Shown here: one piece after another, positions 46,131 through 57,966 of the stretch
Position numbering within the stretch: the first letter of the stretch is position 1
Layout of the letters: each line of letters starts with the position of its first letter
Source: Pyxicephalus adspersus
Lineage: Eukaryota > Chordata > Amphibia > Anura > Pyxicephalidae
Assembly (NCBI RefSeq): GCF_032062135.1
Contig: NC_092862.1
Coordinates: 97,483,835 to 97,547,834, forward strand
DNA length: 64,000 nucleotides
Reading direction: 5' to 3'
Translations under genes and position numbers: made by a program
Notes under the pieces: model-generated
Databases searched by the model: none
What the model was told of the DNA's origin: nothing
What the model saw: only the letters and a program-made list of their open reading frames with translations

Positions 46131-48502
46131 ATTAAACAGGGATAGGAATAGAAGTTTCTCAATACTCTCATATTTTCATTGGAAGCAGTGAGGGCGGGAG
46201 GAGTAGTTATTGGTTGTGTCTGAGAGTCATGTGACTAATCTGTCTGGCAAGCCAGCTGGCCTTGCATCTTAGTTTAAGAGTTGCCACGCTGTGGTGACTA
46301 TGACTGCAAAACTTATAAATTGCACCATCAGTAACTATACTCTCAACTAAAAACAGCCAAACCAAAAACAATTTTTGCTGATGGCATTAAAAAGTTAGTA
46401 TGGTGCTGGGAAAATGCATCACAAAGGAATGTGTATAGTAGGCTATGTAGATAAATGATGCAATTTGCTTTTGAATTTCTTAATAGAGTTAAAAAAAAGT
46501 ATGGAAATGTTTTTTTTCCAAATTAGACTTAGCTACTCTCTAGTGGGATTCATTAATAAAACTTGTAATCTGATGATAGAAAGCTACAATATATGTATAA
46601 AATGATTTTTTATTTTTACTTCCAGAGAACTACTTTTACAGTAATAATTCACATTATGTAGTAATTAGATCTTTAACTGTGTTTTAATTGCATAAAAGCA
46701 CAGAAGTGAGTTTTAATGTTAACAGTTAACATTGAATTTGTATTAATTATCAAACATTCTTTCCTTTTGATCCTGGGATACATTCCAGCTCACTCAGTAA
46801 ATTCCGCTGACTCAGATCTAATCTAGTCTAGTACTTTGAGAAATTTGACCCAATTGGAAAATTCTTTATCGGATTTAGTATTTTTAAAGACAGGTGTAGT
46901 ATGGTTGCATTGGAATTCCTATTGCTCATTAAAGTTTCTGATCCTTTACCTATCCAATCACCAATAACAGTTTTCAATTATCAATCAAAGGGTGCCACTA
47001 GATAAGGCTTCGGGTACTGATATGAACTGGAAAAATTACCAATAATGTACAGCTTTAGGTAACACACCAAATCTGTTTGGAAAAAAAGTTTTTTATACTA
47101 TCAATGTTTGCATCAAAGCTACATGAAAATATTCTCTCCCAGATGTATATTTGTCCACTTTTTTGGAAAAGTTGCTATGTTCTCAAAAACAGTACGCCAG
47201 CAGAACTTTTTACAGTCATTAAACTATTTACATACAATATTCATTTTATGTTTCTACAACAACAGCACTGCTGGTTTCTGGAGTCAAAAAACGCATGTGC
47301 ATAAAAATGTGCAGCATACAAATATGAAGTTGATCATGATTAGGTAGTAGCTTCAAGGCAAGCCAAGTGATTCCACATCCATCATTCATCATCCATATTG
47401 TTAAATTGTTTATTAATGTTTTGGTTGTACTATCACCGTACAGTAAAATAACACAAGCTTATACATTAGCATTTTTTTTATAATTTTGTCACTGTTGACA
47501 CTGGCATTATGGTATCTGTTCACTGTTCACACTGTTCACACTGGCATTATCTTGACATGCATTCATGTTATTTTTAGTTTATGACATTAATTCACTATTC
47601 CTGTAATAAATCATTGCTTTATTTGTGACATTTCTTGTTTTAGTAGAGGCAATGGTAGATATGAAATTGAAAGGAAACATTATGATGTGTCGTGTATTAC
47701 TATTTTTGACTGATATCAGTATCTAAATGTAGACACTCTCCTGTATAACTAGTCATTTTTATTTGAGTACCTTAATAGACTCATAAGTTCAGCTGTTTAA
47801 TTTCCTCAATTTATTTATTTAGTAACCCATCAGAATCAATGTTACTGTAAAGCTCTGTCCTGCAATATTGCAAAGTAATAGCATTACCATCACGTTCATG
47901 TAGTATGCAGGCTTTTTAAAGGGAAAAGGTAGAACAGTTGCAATGTTCTGTTCTGCTCTGAATCTCTCCAATGTGGTTATCATCTAACTATAGGAAAAAA
48001 AAAAGAAATGGTGGGAATGTAGTAAATAAAAGCTTTGGGTAGTAAAAGCAAAATCCCTTGATTCTCCAAGACACCACACTAGCACTGTTGTGATAGACAA
48101 AGTTAGAAATATTATTCTTTCATGGGCCACCAGTATTCTAACTTTTGTGCTAGAATATTAGTAAGAAATTGAGATTTTCCATGTACAAAGTATGGAAAGT
48201 ATACTGAGGATGGCATTTTAATTTTTATAGTAGATTACCAGTTATTGTCTTTTCGATTAGCATACTTGGTATGGTAGGTATATTATAAATATGATCACTT
48301 GTTCCCACCTGCTTTACCTTTTACTAAACCTACCAATACTCTGAAGGATATTCAAACAGCTTACTACATGTTCTGAAATTGTATGTAAAGGTAAAATATA
48401 CCAGAACCAACAGTCATATTTTCCAATAACCAACAGTTAATCCAGGTCTAAATCTTAAAAGACTAGATTCGCATGACAAAAAATACACAAATTAAACTCA
48501 GT
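44449..48502. other. No gene; two long (AT)n microsatellites
   Basis: A (TA)n tract at 45,607-45,640 and a longer one at 46,080-46,129. Near 47,515-47,545 there is a short repeat of ctgttcacac. Otherwise this is AT-rich DNA with no recognisable gene. Confidence 0.5.
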
Positions 48503-48724
48503 GGGCCTGATTTATTAAAGCTCTCCAATACTGAAGAAGATACACTTTCATCAGTGAACTCGGGTAATCCAGCAAACCTGGAAAGGATCTGGTGCAGGAT
48601 TGAAAATATTTGCTAACAAATAACAAATGACTTTTAAAAAAACTATTCCAGGTTTGATAGATCACCCAGATTTACTGGTTAAAGTGAATTTCCTCCAGTC
48701 CTGGAGAGCTTTAATAAATCAGGC
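48503..48724. repeat. Foldback MITE, ctctccaaggctggag family, complete copy
   Basis: The most regular copy in the window: gggcctgatttattaaagct, then aatccagcaaacctgg, the centre with tttgctaacaaataacaaat, and the complementary right arm ending ctttaataaatcaggct. The 65-codon frame starting inside it is an accident. Confidence 0.9.
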
Positions 48725-50476
48725 TCAATACTATAACTTGTTCATTAATTTGGCATGTTACACAAGCATAGGGAACAATGACCAACAACCCCTTTCTATT
48801 TTCTGTCTGGTTGCTGTGATATAAACAGTGGACTGTATGTAGATAACAAAACTTAAAAGTCCATACTTTCTCATTCTAATAGGAAATTACTGTTTTAATT
48901 TAGGTCCACAGGATTTTTGAGACTCTCAGAACATGACTGGCAAAATATCCTTTATGCCATAGTGCTCAAACTGGTATCATTAATGGGTACACCTAGATAT
49001 GTATACTGTATTGCTTGCAAGCATTATCTGCACAACATAAGTAAATATTTTCCATCATTTTTATGCAACTTAATTCTCCCTATTTAAATACTGCTAGGTT
49101 CAACAATCTAAATGACATCATTGCTTAAACTGTATTTAAGAACAAGCTGATATCCATCACAACTACTGGGACTGCCATAAGGACCAGATTATATATTGGC
49201 CTAAACTTTTACCCCATTGCATTCCGGAGAATCCTGGGCAAAACTTTAAATAGCATGTAGAATAAATGTAGAATAATTCACGTCTCAATAAAAGAACACG
49301 CAGACTGTCCCTGATTCCTCCAGGCTTCATTTTTAAAATGAATTGCAGAGAAACTACACCGAACAAAAAAAGTCTCAGCAAAAGCACATGAGAGATATTT
49401 GTGAACATTCTAGAATTGTGCAAGCACCCAATTTTATCAGTGCTTTCAATGCACCTCTTGATATGAAGAAAGGCTGACCCACCATTCTTATAAGTCCTGT
49501 TTACCCAAATATGACCATCTTTATGGGGTGGATTATGTACGCCAAGCTGTTGTCACCATTGTCACCATTCAACATGATTTCCTGAGACCTTCTGAGACAT
49601 AGAGATTTTTTATGTTAATAACTAACTTGCTATATCAGGCAATTTACTCTTTGTTATTGTTCCTTTTAGTAACTTACCATTGCTTAATTCTTGTTACTAA
49701 TATACGCTAAATACATCCCATGGCAAAGAAAAAAATGGCAGTAAAATCTGGAAGCTCTTCCAGTATATAAAATGGCAGCACAGGAAAGAATAGGCAGTAA
49801 GAATACTTTAGAAAACAATACTAAACTGCAAGCAAAGACTATTGTGTCTTTTGTATATGTCATAGGTGAACAAAATAATCAGTGTCTTTTTAACATTTGT
49901 AAATATAGGTGAAAGTACCTGAAGAAACATTTATTTTTTTATATTTTTTTACAAACCTTGATAATTCCATGTTTTGTTATTATGCTTCATACCTTTATAT
50001 TTTTATTTAAATGTTTAAATTCACACCCCTCGCTTCTGGTTTGCTTTTAGTTACCATGTGTTTGCACCTCTTGCATCAAGAATGCTTCAGGTTTGCATCC
50101 AGTTTGCATCAGTTTTGTGTGCATTTTGTCTTGGGTTTCCATTCTAGGTCAAATGGTGAGCATGCATGTCATGGAAAACACAGGGATAAAGTGCTACCCA
50201 CAGAATAAGAAATGGAATCTGTATAATGAAAAACAATGTTATGTACTGTTCAATTTAGTAGTTTTTGTAGAATTCTAATAATACTTCAACTTTCAATTTT
50301 TTAAAACAATTGTTCGACTAAACTATGAGAAAACCTACTGTATGTTTACTACATTTTCAGGGACAAGTTACAGAAATTTCTCCAGACTTTAAGACTTTAT
50401 AATTTGTTTTTTAACAGGTGCATTAGATATAAAAAAAATGAAACCTGAATGAAAAAGCTTTTCTAATCTTTTTAAG
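48725..50476. other. No gene seen
   Basis: AT-rich DNA. Short frames have no domain. Confidence 0.4.
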
Positions 50477-50537
50477 ACACGCAGCTGGAGATCTATCCTT
50501 CCCTATTCTTCCATCTGTCCCCATGGATTGGATTTAT
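50477..50537 (+). other. Exon-like segment (candidate only)
   Basis: A 61-nt stretch is preceded by a branch-like ctaat and pyrimidine-rich tract ending tttttaag and followed by a strong donor gtaagt. One frame is open across it, with the first base completing a codon from an upstream exon, and reads HAAGDLSFPILPSVPMDWIY. GC content is clearly above the neighbourhood. I do not recognise the protein, and no neighbouring exon is visible, so this may be a small exon of a gene with long introns or a coincidence. Confidence 0.3.
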
Positions 50538-52114
50538 GTAAGTACAGTAAATTCTGTAATGACTAAAGTAAATAAAAAGGCTGTTTAATATTTGTTAGTC
50601 TGGAAACATATAACAAATAATTACGGCATGCATTTCTTAAGTGTTCTGAAAGACCTTGTAAAAAATTCAGATATCTGACAAAGTATTAAATACGTTACTG
50701 TGATGTCCCCCCACCCCCCGTTATTTTCATGTGTTCTAATTTCTGTATTGTGTTATTATATAAAGCAAAGCAACTTCTTTGTACAAAAGAAACATGTTTA
50801 TAGGTGAGAAAAATATATTTAATTCATAGGGCAGAAAGTTTAGTTTTACTGTTTTAATTTTAGATTGAACTTAATCTTTGCCAAAGGGGGATTCATTTGC
50901 CAATGAATAATACATTTTGTACAACTATTTTACATCATCTTATGAAAATTGTAATTAGGATTTACAAATATTTTAAAACAAGACCAGAGAGGACAAAAGT
51001 GATGTTGTCCTTGTTAATGCAAGAATAATATAGTGTTTTCAGTTAAAATCATGATATAAACCCAACTTTAATAACTCACATGGACATGATTCCCTATATT
51101 ATAGAGCTGCTGAACAATGTTCACTGTACTCAGTGAAATTAGGCTATTGTTTAATGAAGGTTGGTTTTTCAATAATCAATTCACACTATGTGATCATTCA
51201 TTTATTTATTCAACATATAAACCTTGCAAACCTATTCAGGCTATTGTCTTTATAAATGCAGAATACATACTGGTGTGACATAGGTATGATTTCAGAAAGC
51301 CTCAGGGTCTTACTTTTTAAATACACTTTTACGCCTCATTGTGCGTAATAAGTGATGCTGTAATGTGATAGAAATTATGCTCCCACTTATATCAGAATTT
51401 ATGTTACAAGCTTGCACTCTTACATGCACTCAAACCTGCCTGATATCTTTAAATAAAATATGCCAAGGAACGTACACTGGTTGTAAAAGATGAAAGCTAT
51501 GAATATTCAAAATTGGAAAATACCAACAGGTTCCTTGAGGCTTGCAGGTGGCAACGCTGCATACAAAAAAGACATACAATATGAATACACCAAAAACATG
51601 CATCAGTTCTGTAAAGGTAATTTGAATTACCAATATTGCATTGTCCACAAAGTCCAAATTGCATAATAAACGAATAACTAAACCCAAGTTTAAATACATT
51701 GTAGTTTAGTAGTTATCATATGTAACTTTTTTTAAGGTGAAGAGGTTTTCTTTTTTTAGGCTAAAAACTTTGTCAGGAAGTAGAGAAAATACATGTTGAT
51801 CTTCAGTGTCTATGTTACATCAACCGGAAGTTTTTTTACTTGTAATCTGCTAATCTCCATGTAATAGAGATGAACAGACTTGTTCAATGTCCAGATTTTA
51901 CGTTTTGGTGTTCAGGTATAAAATCCTAGTTATAACGGAGATGATTTGAATTGTTTTTAATTACAAATATTATCTGGTTTCAGATAGACAAATTATAAAA
52001 GTTAGGCTGAAAATGAGTCAGCACTAAAATGGATTTTATTCAACTAATTTCCAGACCTACAGTCACTGGACACTAGGATTTATTGCTGCTGAAAATGCAT
52101 TAAAAGCTACCAGA
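50538..52114. other. No gene seen
   Basis: AT-rich DNA. An 89-codon minus-strand frame at 51,430-51,699 has hydrophobic stretches but no recognisable family signature. Confidence 0.4.
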
Positions 52115-52822
52115 TGGCTATTATATATGTTCAACTCTTCAACCTCTCCCTTTTTACTGGTAAATACCCCTCAGCTTTTAAACATGCCATAACTCTCCCT
52201 ATCCTAAAGAAACCCTCACTGGACCGCTCCCTACCCTCCAACTACCGTCCTATCTCCCTTCTCCCATATGTCTCCAAACTTCTTGAATGCCTTGTCTACA
52301 AAAGACTCACCCATTACCTGAGCACCAACTCTCTCCTTGACCCTCTCCAGTTTGGTTTTAGAGCTGCCCACTTCACTGAAACAGCCCTTACTAAAGTGGC
52401 CAATGACCTCATCAGAGCTAAGTCTCAAGGCAAATTTTCCCTGCTCCTTCTTCTTGATCTTTCCTCTGCTTTTGACACTGTTGATCACCCCCTTCTACTA
52501 CAAATCATGCACTCCATTGGTATCAGTGACACTGCTCTATCCTGGTTTGCTTCCTATCTGTCTGACCGCTCCTTTCAAGTTTCTTTCAATGGTAACACCC
52601 ACTCTCCTCCCTGTTGGTGTTCCCCAAGGGTCAGTTCTTGGACCGGTCCTCTTATCTCTGTACACCTCCTCTCTCGGTAGTCTCATATCCTCCTTTGGCT
52701 TACAGTACCATCTGTATGCTGATGACACTCAAATTTATCTGTCCACTCCTGACTTGTCTCCCTCAGTCCTGGATAAGGCCTCATGCTGCCTGTCAGCCAT
52801 CTCATCATGGATGTCTGACTGA
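52114..52822 (+). pseudogene. L2-type reverse transcriptase domain, one frameshift
   Basis: The first frame (188 codons) has [41 protein letters not shown] and motif [16 protein letters not shown], with the catalytic Asp. Near 52,560-52,600 the reading moves by +1 into the second frame (52,337-52,822), which has motif [12 protein letters not shown] (about 52,620) and motif [12 protein letters not shown] (about 52,715) with the catalytic Asp pair. After [16 protein letters not shown] comes a stop, then LKLNLDKTELS. All catalytic residues are visible but split over two frames, so it is inactive. In the intact element the domain reverse-transcribes at the nicked target. Confidence 0.85.
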
Positions 52823-52900
52823 TTCCTGAAACTCAACCTGGATAAAACAGAACTCAGTATATTCCCCACCCCCTCGTATTCCGCATCTCTCCCTGACATA

Positions 52901-53693
52901 CCATATTATCCGGCGTATAAGACGCACCCAATTTTAAAGGAGGAAAATCTAGAAAAAAAAAGATTCTGAAAGATTATTCCCCTTCTGATCACTCATGTGC
53001 CAATTTATCCCCTTCTGATCACTCTGTGCCAATTTATCCCCTTCTGATCACCCCGTGCCACTTACCATACTGTGCGTACTTACAGGTTCTCAGTTCTCAG
53101 CCGGGGGAACTCCGTTAGGGCAGGGATCAGCGTGCTTCCGGATCGCAGGGGCATGTGTGCCGGCTTCTCCTCGCTCAGAGGAGGAGGATCGCGGGGGCAC
53201 GTGTCCTGGCTTCTCCTCGCTCGGAGGAGGATGATCGCGGGGGCACGTGTGCCGGCTTCTCCTCGCTCAGAGGAGGAGGATCGCGGGGGCACGTGTGCCG
53301 GCTTCTCCTCGCTCAGAGGAGGAGGATGATCGCGGGGGCACGTGTGCCGGCTTCTCCTCGCTCAGAGGAGGAGGATCGCGGGGGCACGTGTGCCGGCTTC
53401 TCCTCGCTCAGAGGAGGAGGATCGCGGGGGCACGTGTCCTGGCTTCTCCTGGCTCGGAGGAGGAGGATCACGGGGGCACGTGTGCCTGCTTTTCCTCGCT
53501 CGGAGGAGGAGGAGACACGCAGTGCAGCCAGGAGGAGAGGAGAGAAGAAGCACGCAGCATCGCGGGATCGCGGTATCGGGTGAGTATGATATTTTAATTA
53601 TTTTTAAAAACTGTGTTCGCTGTATAAGACGCACCCACTTTCCCCCCCAGTTTTGGGGAAGAAAAAGTGCGTCTTATACGCCGAAAAATACGG
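52901..53693. mobile_element. TA-flanked element (ggcgtataagacgcaccc termini) with minisatellite
   Basis: Left terminus ccatattatccggcgtataa, then gacgcaccc. Right terminus gggtgcgt-like sequence (gtgcgtcttatacgccg, then aaaaatacgg). These are inverted repeats of about 30 bp, with TA on each side (52,899-52,900 and 53,694-53,695). The TA duplication is the mark of Tc1/mariner-type transposition. The element sits inside the L2 at 52.1 kb, so it is the younger insertion. Inside are a 3-copy repeat of ccccttctgatcactc (52,979-53,060) and a GC-rich 46-bp minisatellite. Confidence 0.85.
53144..53515. repeat. 46-bp GC-rich minisatellite with seven CACGTG E-boxes
   Basis: About eight units of ggcttctcctcgctcagagg plus a second half with gatcgcgggggcacgtgtgc. 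CACGTG begins at 53,198, 53,244, 53,290, 53,339, 53,385, 53,431 and 53,477, so the spacing is 46 bp with one 49-bp unit caused by an extra gat. Each unit can also fold ctcctc against gaggag. The long frames of 116-202 codons over it exist only because the unit lacks stops. Confidence 0.9.
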
Positions 53694-54079
53694 TATATCT
53701 AATTGTTAACAACACTGTTTTTCGGCCCTCCACGCATGGATACAAGACTTCTCTAGAGCTGCCCCAACTCTCTGGAATGGTCTTCCTCATCCTATTCGGC
53801 TTGCTCCTACTTTCTGCTCATTTAAAAGATCGCTCAAAACCCATTTTATCAAACTTGCCTACCCGTCTTCTTCTGTCTTTTGAAACAACCACTACTTCCC
53901 ACCACTACATATCTCCCCTCCTATTGTGTGTAAATTCCTCTGCCTACTAGATTGTAAGCTCTTCGGGGCAGGGTTCTCTTCTCCTGCATCACTGTCTGTA
54001 TTAGTCTGTCATTTGCAATCCCTATTTAATGTACAGAGCTGCATAATATGTTGGCGCTATATAAATCCTGTTTAATATT

Positions 54080-54110
<31 letters not shown>

Positions 54111-54112
54111 GC

Positions 54113-55402
54113 ATAGAGACCTTGTAAATACATTTAAAAAAGTCAGCTTGCCCAAAACTTAGCCAATATTTGCTCAAAATTATTTGGTCAACATTAATAT
54201 TTAATTAGACTAATGAAAAGTACATTCCCTTTTTCTTCAACACCTGTTCTTCAATAGGTAATTACCGAACTTTATTATCTTTGCTGAAATAATTACCATA
54301 TTTAAGAAAAAAAGTTTATGTAACTCTCACACACTGCACATTTACCTGACATTTCATTCAGCCTACTTCATGCAGACTGGCTGCAGACATAGTTAAGGAG
54401 GCTTAAGCTTTGGGAATGATATGTTTAAGGAATGTAACAAAATTCAATACTGTATGAAAAATATACAATATACTGTTTGTAATGTTATTAGAATGTGGCG
54501 CCACTTTTCCATATAAATATTTTGCTCACATGTATGACTTGACACGTGTGTTGAAAACAATCTTCACAGAGTATGCATGTAATAAAATTCACATTGAAAT
54601 AGCCAGGCTTGCTCACAGACCTCTTCACCTTAAAATGAAATAGCAAGAATACATTAAAGGCTGTCATACATCATTTTTTTTTCTGTTGAACAAACAAATG
54701 CCCTACATAATATTTTCAACCACTCTCGAACAATACAAAATGAAATGTATTAAAGGGTACAAGTGACAGTACAAGACGCTGATTGCAACAAAACTGCCAG
54801 TTACAAGTAACAAGATTGCTTTGAGGTACAGTCTTGTGACATTAAAACACATGCAGATATTGAATAACATTGAAGGAAAAAACAATAAAATAGGTTTTCA
54901 TGCAATTTTATCCTGCATGCAATTATCCATAGTTTATAGACATTGGTTTAGTAAATGGGGGCTATCACCCTCTAAAGACCTGAATTGTATAGGGAGCTTT
55001 TAAAAGTTTAACCTATAGGCAATCTTCAGAGGTTTCTACAGAAATAGTATTTTCAGGTCTGCCACCCCTCCCCCTTATTTCATTTATTTCTTTCTCCTAT
55101 TTGTCAGCCGAAGTGGAGAACGTTGTATACATGCTAAGCATGCAGGGCAGCCAAAGTATCCTTAAAAGATTTACAGTACTGATCCTTGCACCAATGTACT
55201 GTGCAATGTGGTACAAATAATATTAGTACCAGGCGGGTTGCTTAGTAATCAATAAGGTGCTTACTCGTTACTAAAAAGGACAACACAAATAAGAATACCA
55301 AGGGATAAGTATTAGACATTTACAAACAAACTAATTTGATAAAACTTTTACAGTAACCAAAGTGAAGCTGCCTAAATTTTCCTGCCGATATTGTGATTGA
55401 AT
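54113..55402. other. No gene seen
   Basis: AT-rich DNA with no recognisable feature. Confidence 0.4.
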
Positions 55403-55597
55403 GGGCCTGATATTAAATAAAGCTCTCCATGGCTGGAGATGATTGACTGGGAGACTGGATGACCTTACAAACCTGAAATTGAACGGCTCCAGGACTGAAA
55501 ATATTTGTCAATATTTGTCAGAAACTAAAAGCAATTAATTTAAAATTAATTAATTCCAGTTTTGCTGGTCCATCCAGAGCTTTAATACATCAAGTCC
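55403..55597. repeat. Foldback MITE, ctctccaaggctggag family, diverged copy
   Basis: It starts gggcctgatattaaataaag and gctctccatggctggag and ends catccagagctttaatacat. The right arm has lost its middle part. A local duplication of atatttgtca is present at about 55,500. Confidence 0.75.
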
Positions 55598-55812
55598 AAT
55601 GTAATGTGTTTCTTCTTATCTAAAAGTAGCAGAAACTTCTACAGGACAGCATTAATTACATCAGTGGGTAGCAATGCTGAGAGTACCATTAGGCATTGGA
55701 GGGTGTTTAACACTGAGTGAGAGAAGGGGGGCCAGGTTACTTTATGCCGAAACAGTTTGTAAACCTCAGTTTGTACCAAATAGCTTGGTAACATTTTCAC
55801 ATAATTTTGGAG

Positions 55813-56099
55813 CAGCATTTTTAAACTTTTTTCTACCTCTGCAAAACCCTTAAAAATTATTTTTAAAATCTTTGGGGTCAGTGGGAAAAAAAAGTCTCCT
55901 AAATTGGAAAGAATGCCCCTCCAACAATGGTGGCTGGAATATCACATTTATCACCTTAAAAACACCATAGCCATGTAGCTGACTCTGCTAAGTGGAACTG
56001 GTACTAGAACTATGTAGGCATCATCAAATGTAAGATCAATCATCCATGGATCAAAAAACCCCAAGCAACTGCTGATAAAAATCTGGTTGAGAAAAGCTG
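55813..56099. mobile_element. hAT-type MITE, copy 3
   Basis: The left end cagcatttttaaac and the right end ggttgagaaaagctg match the element at 2,773 in inverted orientation of parts. The flanks are ttttggag and ttttgttg, 6 of 8 matching. It is non-coding. Confidence 0.7.
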
Positions 56100-56330
56100 T
56101 TTTGTTGCGTCATGTTATGCATTTTCCACAATAAATTAAATGATTTAGTCATGGTTCTTTAGGTCTTTAGCGGACATCCAGTTGTGAAGGCATCATCATA
56201 ATCATAAATGGAAGTCAAAGTTGTAATCACATTACCAAAATTCCACATTTGTTCTCAACACTTTCGATGTTTCCTTGTTTAAAACAAAAGGCCAAACAAG
56301 TATAATTAGACCCACAATGTCTTGAACAAT

Positions 56331-56539
56331 GGGCATGATTTATTACATTTCTCTAAGGATGGAGAGAATACACTTTATTCAGTGAAGCTTGGTGATCCAG
56401 CAATCTTCAAATTGTTAGCAAATGTTTTCAGTCCTGGACCTCATTCTTTCCAAGTTTGCTGGATCACCCAGCTTCACTGAGGATACACTGATGAAAAAGT
56501 ATCCTCTCCAGCCTTGGACAGCTTTAATAAATTAGGCCT
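56331..56539. repeat. Foldback MITE, ctctccaaggctggag family, complete copy
   Basis: Arms from gggcatgatttattacattt to agctttaataaattaggcct. The centre has an inverted form, with the gttagcaaatgttttcagtc strand. A small duplication, gaggatacactgatg, lies in the right arm. Confidence 0.85.
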
Positions 56540-57966
56540 AATGTCTTTATAGAAATACAAAAAAGACAGTGAAAATCTATAGGCACAGATTTGGTCTTGC
56601 AACAATTTAAGGATACAAGAGGCAACCTTTTATTAGAAAAACAGGGCATACCTATTGAAGTTCCCGCTAGGTTTTTTTTATCTGCTTGTTTTTTATGCAA
56701 TTACCATAATCTCTTTCCAAAAAATCAAGGTCTGATCAGTAAAGATTTACATTAATTTTACCATTAATGTTCCCCAGTGTTAATGTGTCAGACATGCTTT
56801 CTTTCCAATCCAGACAATCAGCTATACAAAGAATAAAAATAAATTTCAAACCGAAAAGCTCAAAACCTCAACAACATGTTTTTTTCTTGTACTGTTGGGA
56901 TTCAGGTTTCCTTGACAAAAATTTCCTAGTACAAAATTAAGGTAACTAAATAATATGATAATGATAGTCTCTTTGAATATTCAGTTATAGCTTTCAGGTC
57001 TGATTTATTAAAATGAAACTGACCCAAGCGGATAGTGTCTCTCAGTAGTCTCTTTTATGCTTCTTGACGAATATATTTTATACAAGCAGAATGACTTCAC
57101 ACAGCTATATTTAGTTTGCCCGGGGCATAAAAAAGCAGAAACTGGAACGGCTTAACACAAAGACCTTGTAACATTTTCTTATTAAATTTTAGCTAAGTTA
57201 ACACTATCCAATGATTAGACAAGTCTCCTTTTTTGCACCCATAAAATTGTTAAAGAAATAACCCATTTATTAAATGGTTTAGTTGTCAGAAAAAATATAC
57301 TATAAAGTGTTAAGTAAAACAGTATAAAGTACTATAAAGTATAGTAAAAAAAAATAACCATGCTGTTTATATAACGTTTTGCTGGGTAATATCATACCTA
57401 CAAAATGGTAAAATCTGCATAATCTGGCAAAGCCAGCATTTATAAGGTATTGTTAATACTCTGTCTTGTAAAGATAAATATGTTACAAAACAACACTAAC
57501 TGGTCTTGTGAGTCTCCATGTTCTGTCATTTCCTTCAATCAGGCCATGTTGAATCGAAAAAACACCGGACATGGACACAGGCCTGAAGGGCAGAGCAAAT
57601 CAGTTCCTAGCTTGAGGTGTCCATGGGACTGCACTGCGTTGTTGAATTTACAGAAAGGAGATGGTATAATGTGTAGGAGAAAGAGCGGGTATTCACTTCT
57701 TCCAACCTCTGATGCTCGCTTGTGGGCACAGGCCGGCTACTGGCATTTCTGAGGACGGACTACCTGCAAAAGGAGAAAGTAGGAGGAGAAAGCCTAGCAG
57801 ACACCACCACTTTGAGCAACATGCCATTCATCAAGCTGCAGTCTTGGTTACTGGGCTCTGTACACACTAGTTATTTAGGGGCCTGTCAACCATGGCTCTG
57901 TCAACCTGTGGTGTCTGTGTATACAGCATTTGACTGGCATTTACACACTTACCTTGGTAGGCTGTT
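56540..57966. other. No gene recognised; GC-richer part at 57,500-57,960
   Basis: The first part is AT-rich. Positions 57,500-57,960 have clearly higher GC and two overlapping plus-strand frames of 100 and 95 codons (57,450-57,752 and 57,722-58,009). Neither has a domain I recognise, and the second runs into the LINE poly-A region. This could be a dispersed repeat or a remnant of a host transcript. Confidence 0.35.

Larger units (their letters stand above)
52115..54112 (+). mobile_element. CR1/L2-type LINE with RT domain, split by a TA element
   Basis: 5'-truncated LINE beginning in the RT entry region (LFNLSLFTGKYPS) and running through RT motifs, the C-terminal region and the 3' UTR (tgtaagctcttcggggcagg), to ttggcgctatataaatcctg and an (AAT)n tail. 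It is interrupted at 52,901-53,693 by a TA-flanked element. Comparison with the copy at 5.3 kb gives the uninterrupted sequence gacatatntctaantg at that site. It is the least damaged L2 copy here. Confidence 0.9.

Noticed and set aside
45932..46171. Frame with repeated IY residues
   Set aside because: It is caused by the (AT)n microsatellite at 46,080-46,129.
53155..53950. Long frames of 116-202 codons on the plus strand over the GC-rich repeat
   Set aside because: They are open only because the 46-bp unit lacks stop codons. The repeat is translated in shifting frames, and the frame ends in LINE sequence.
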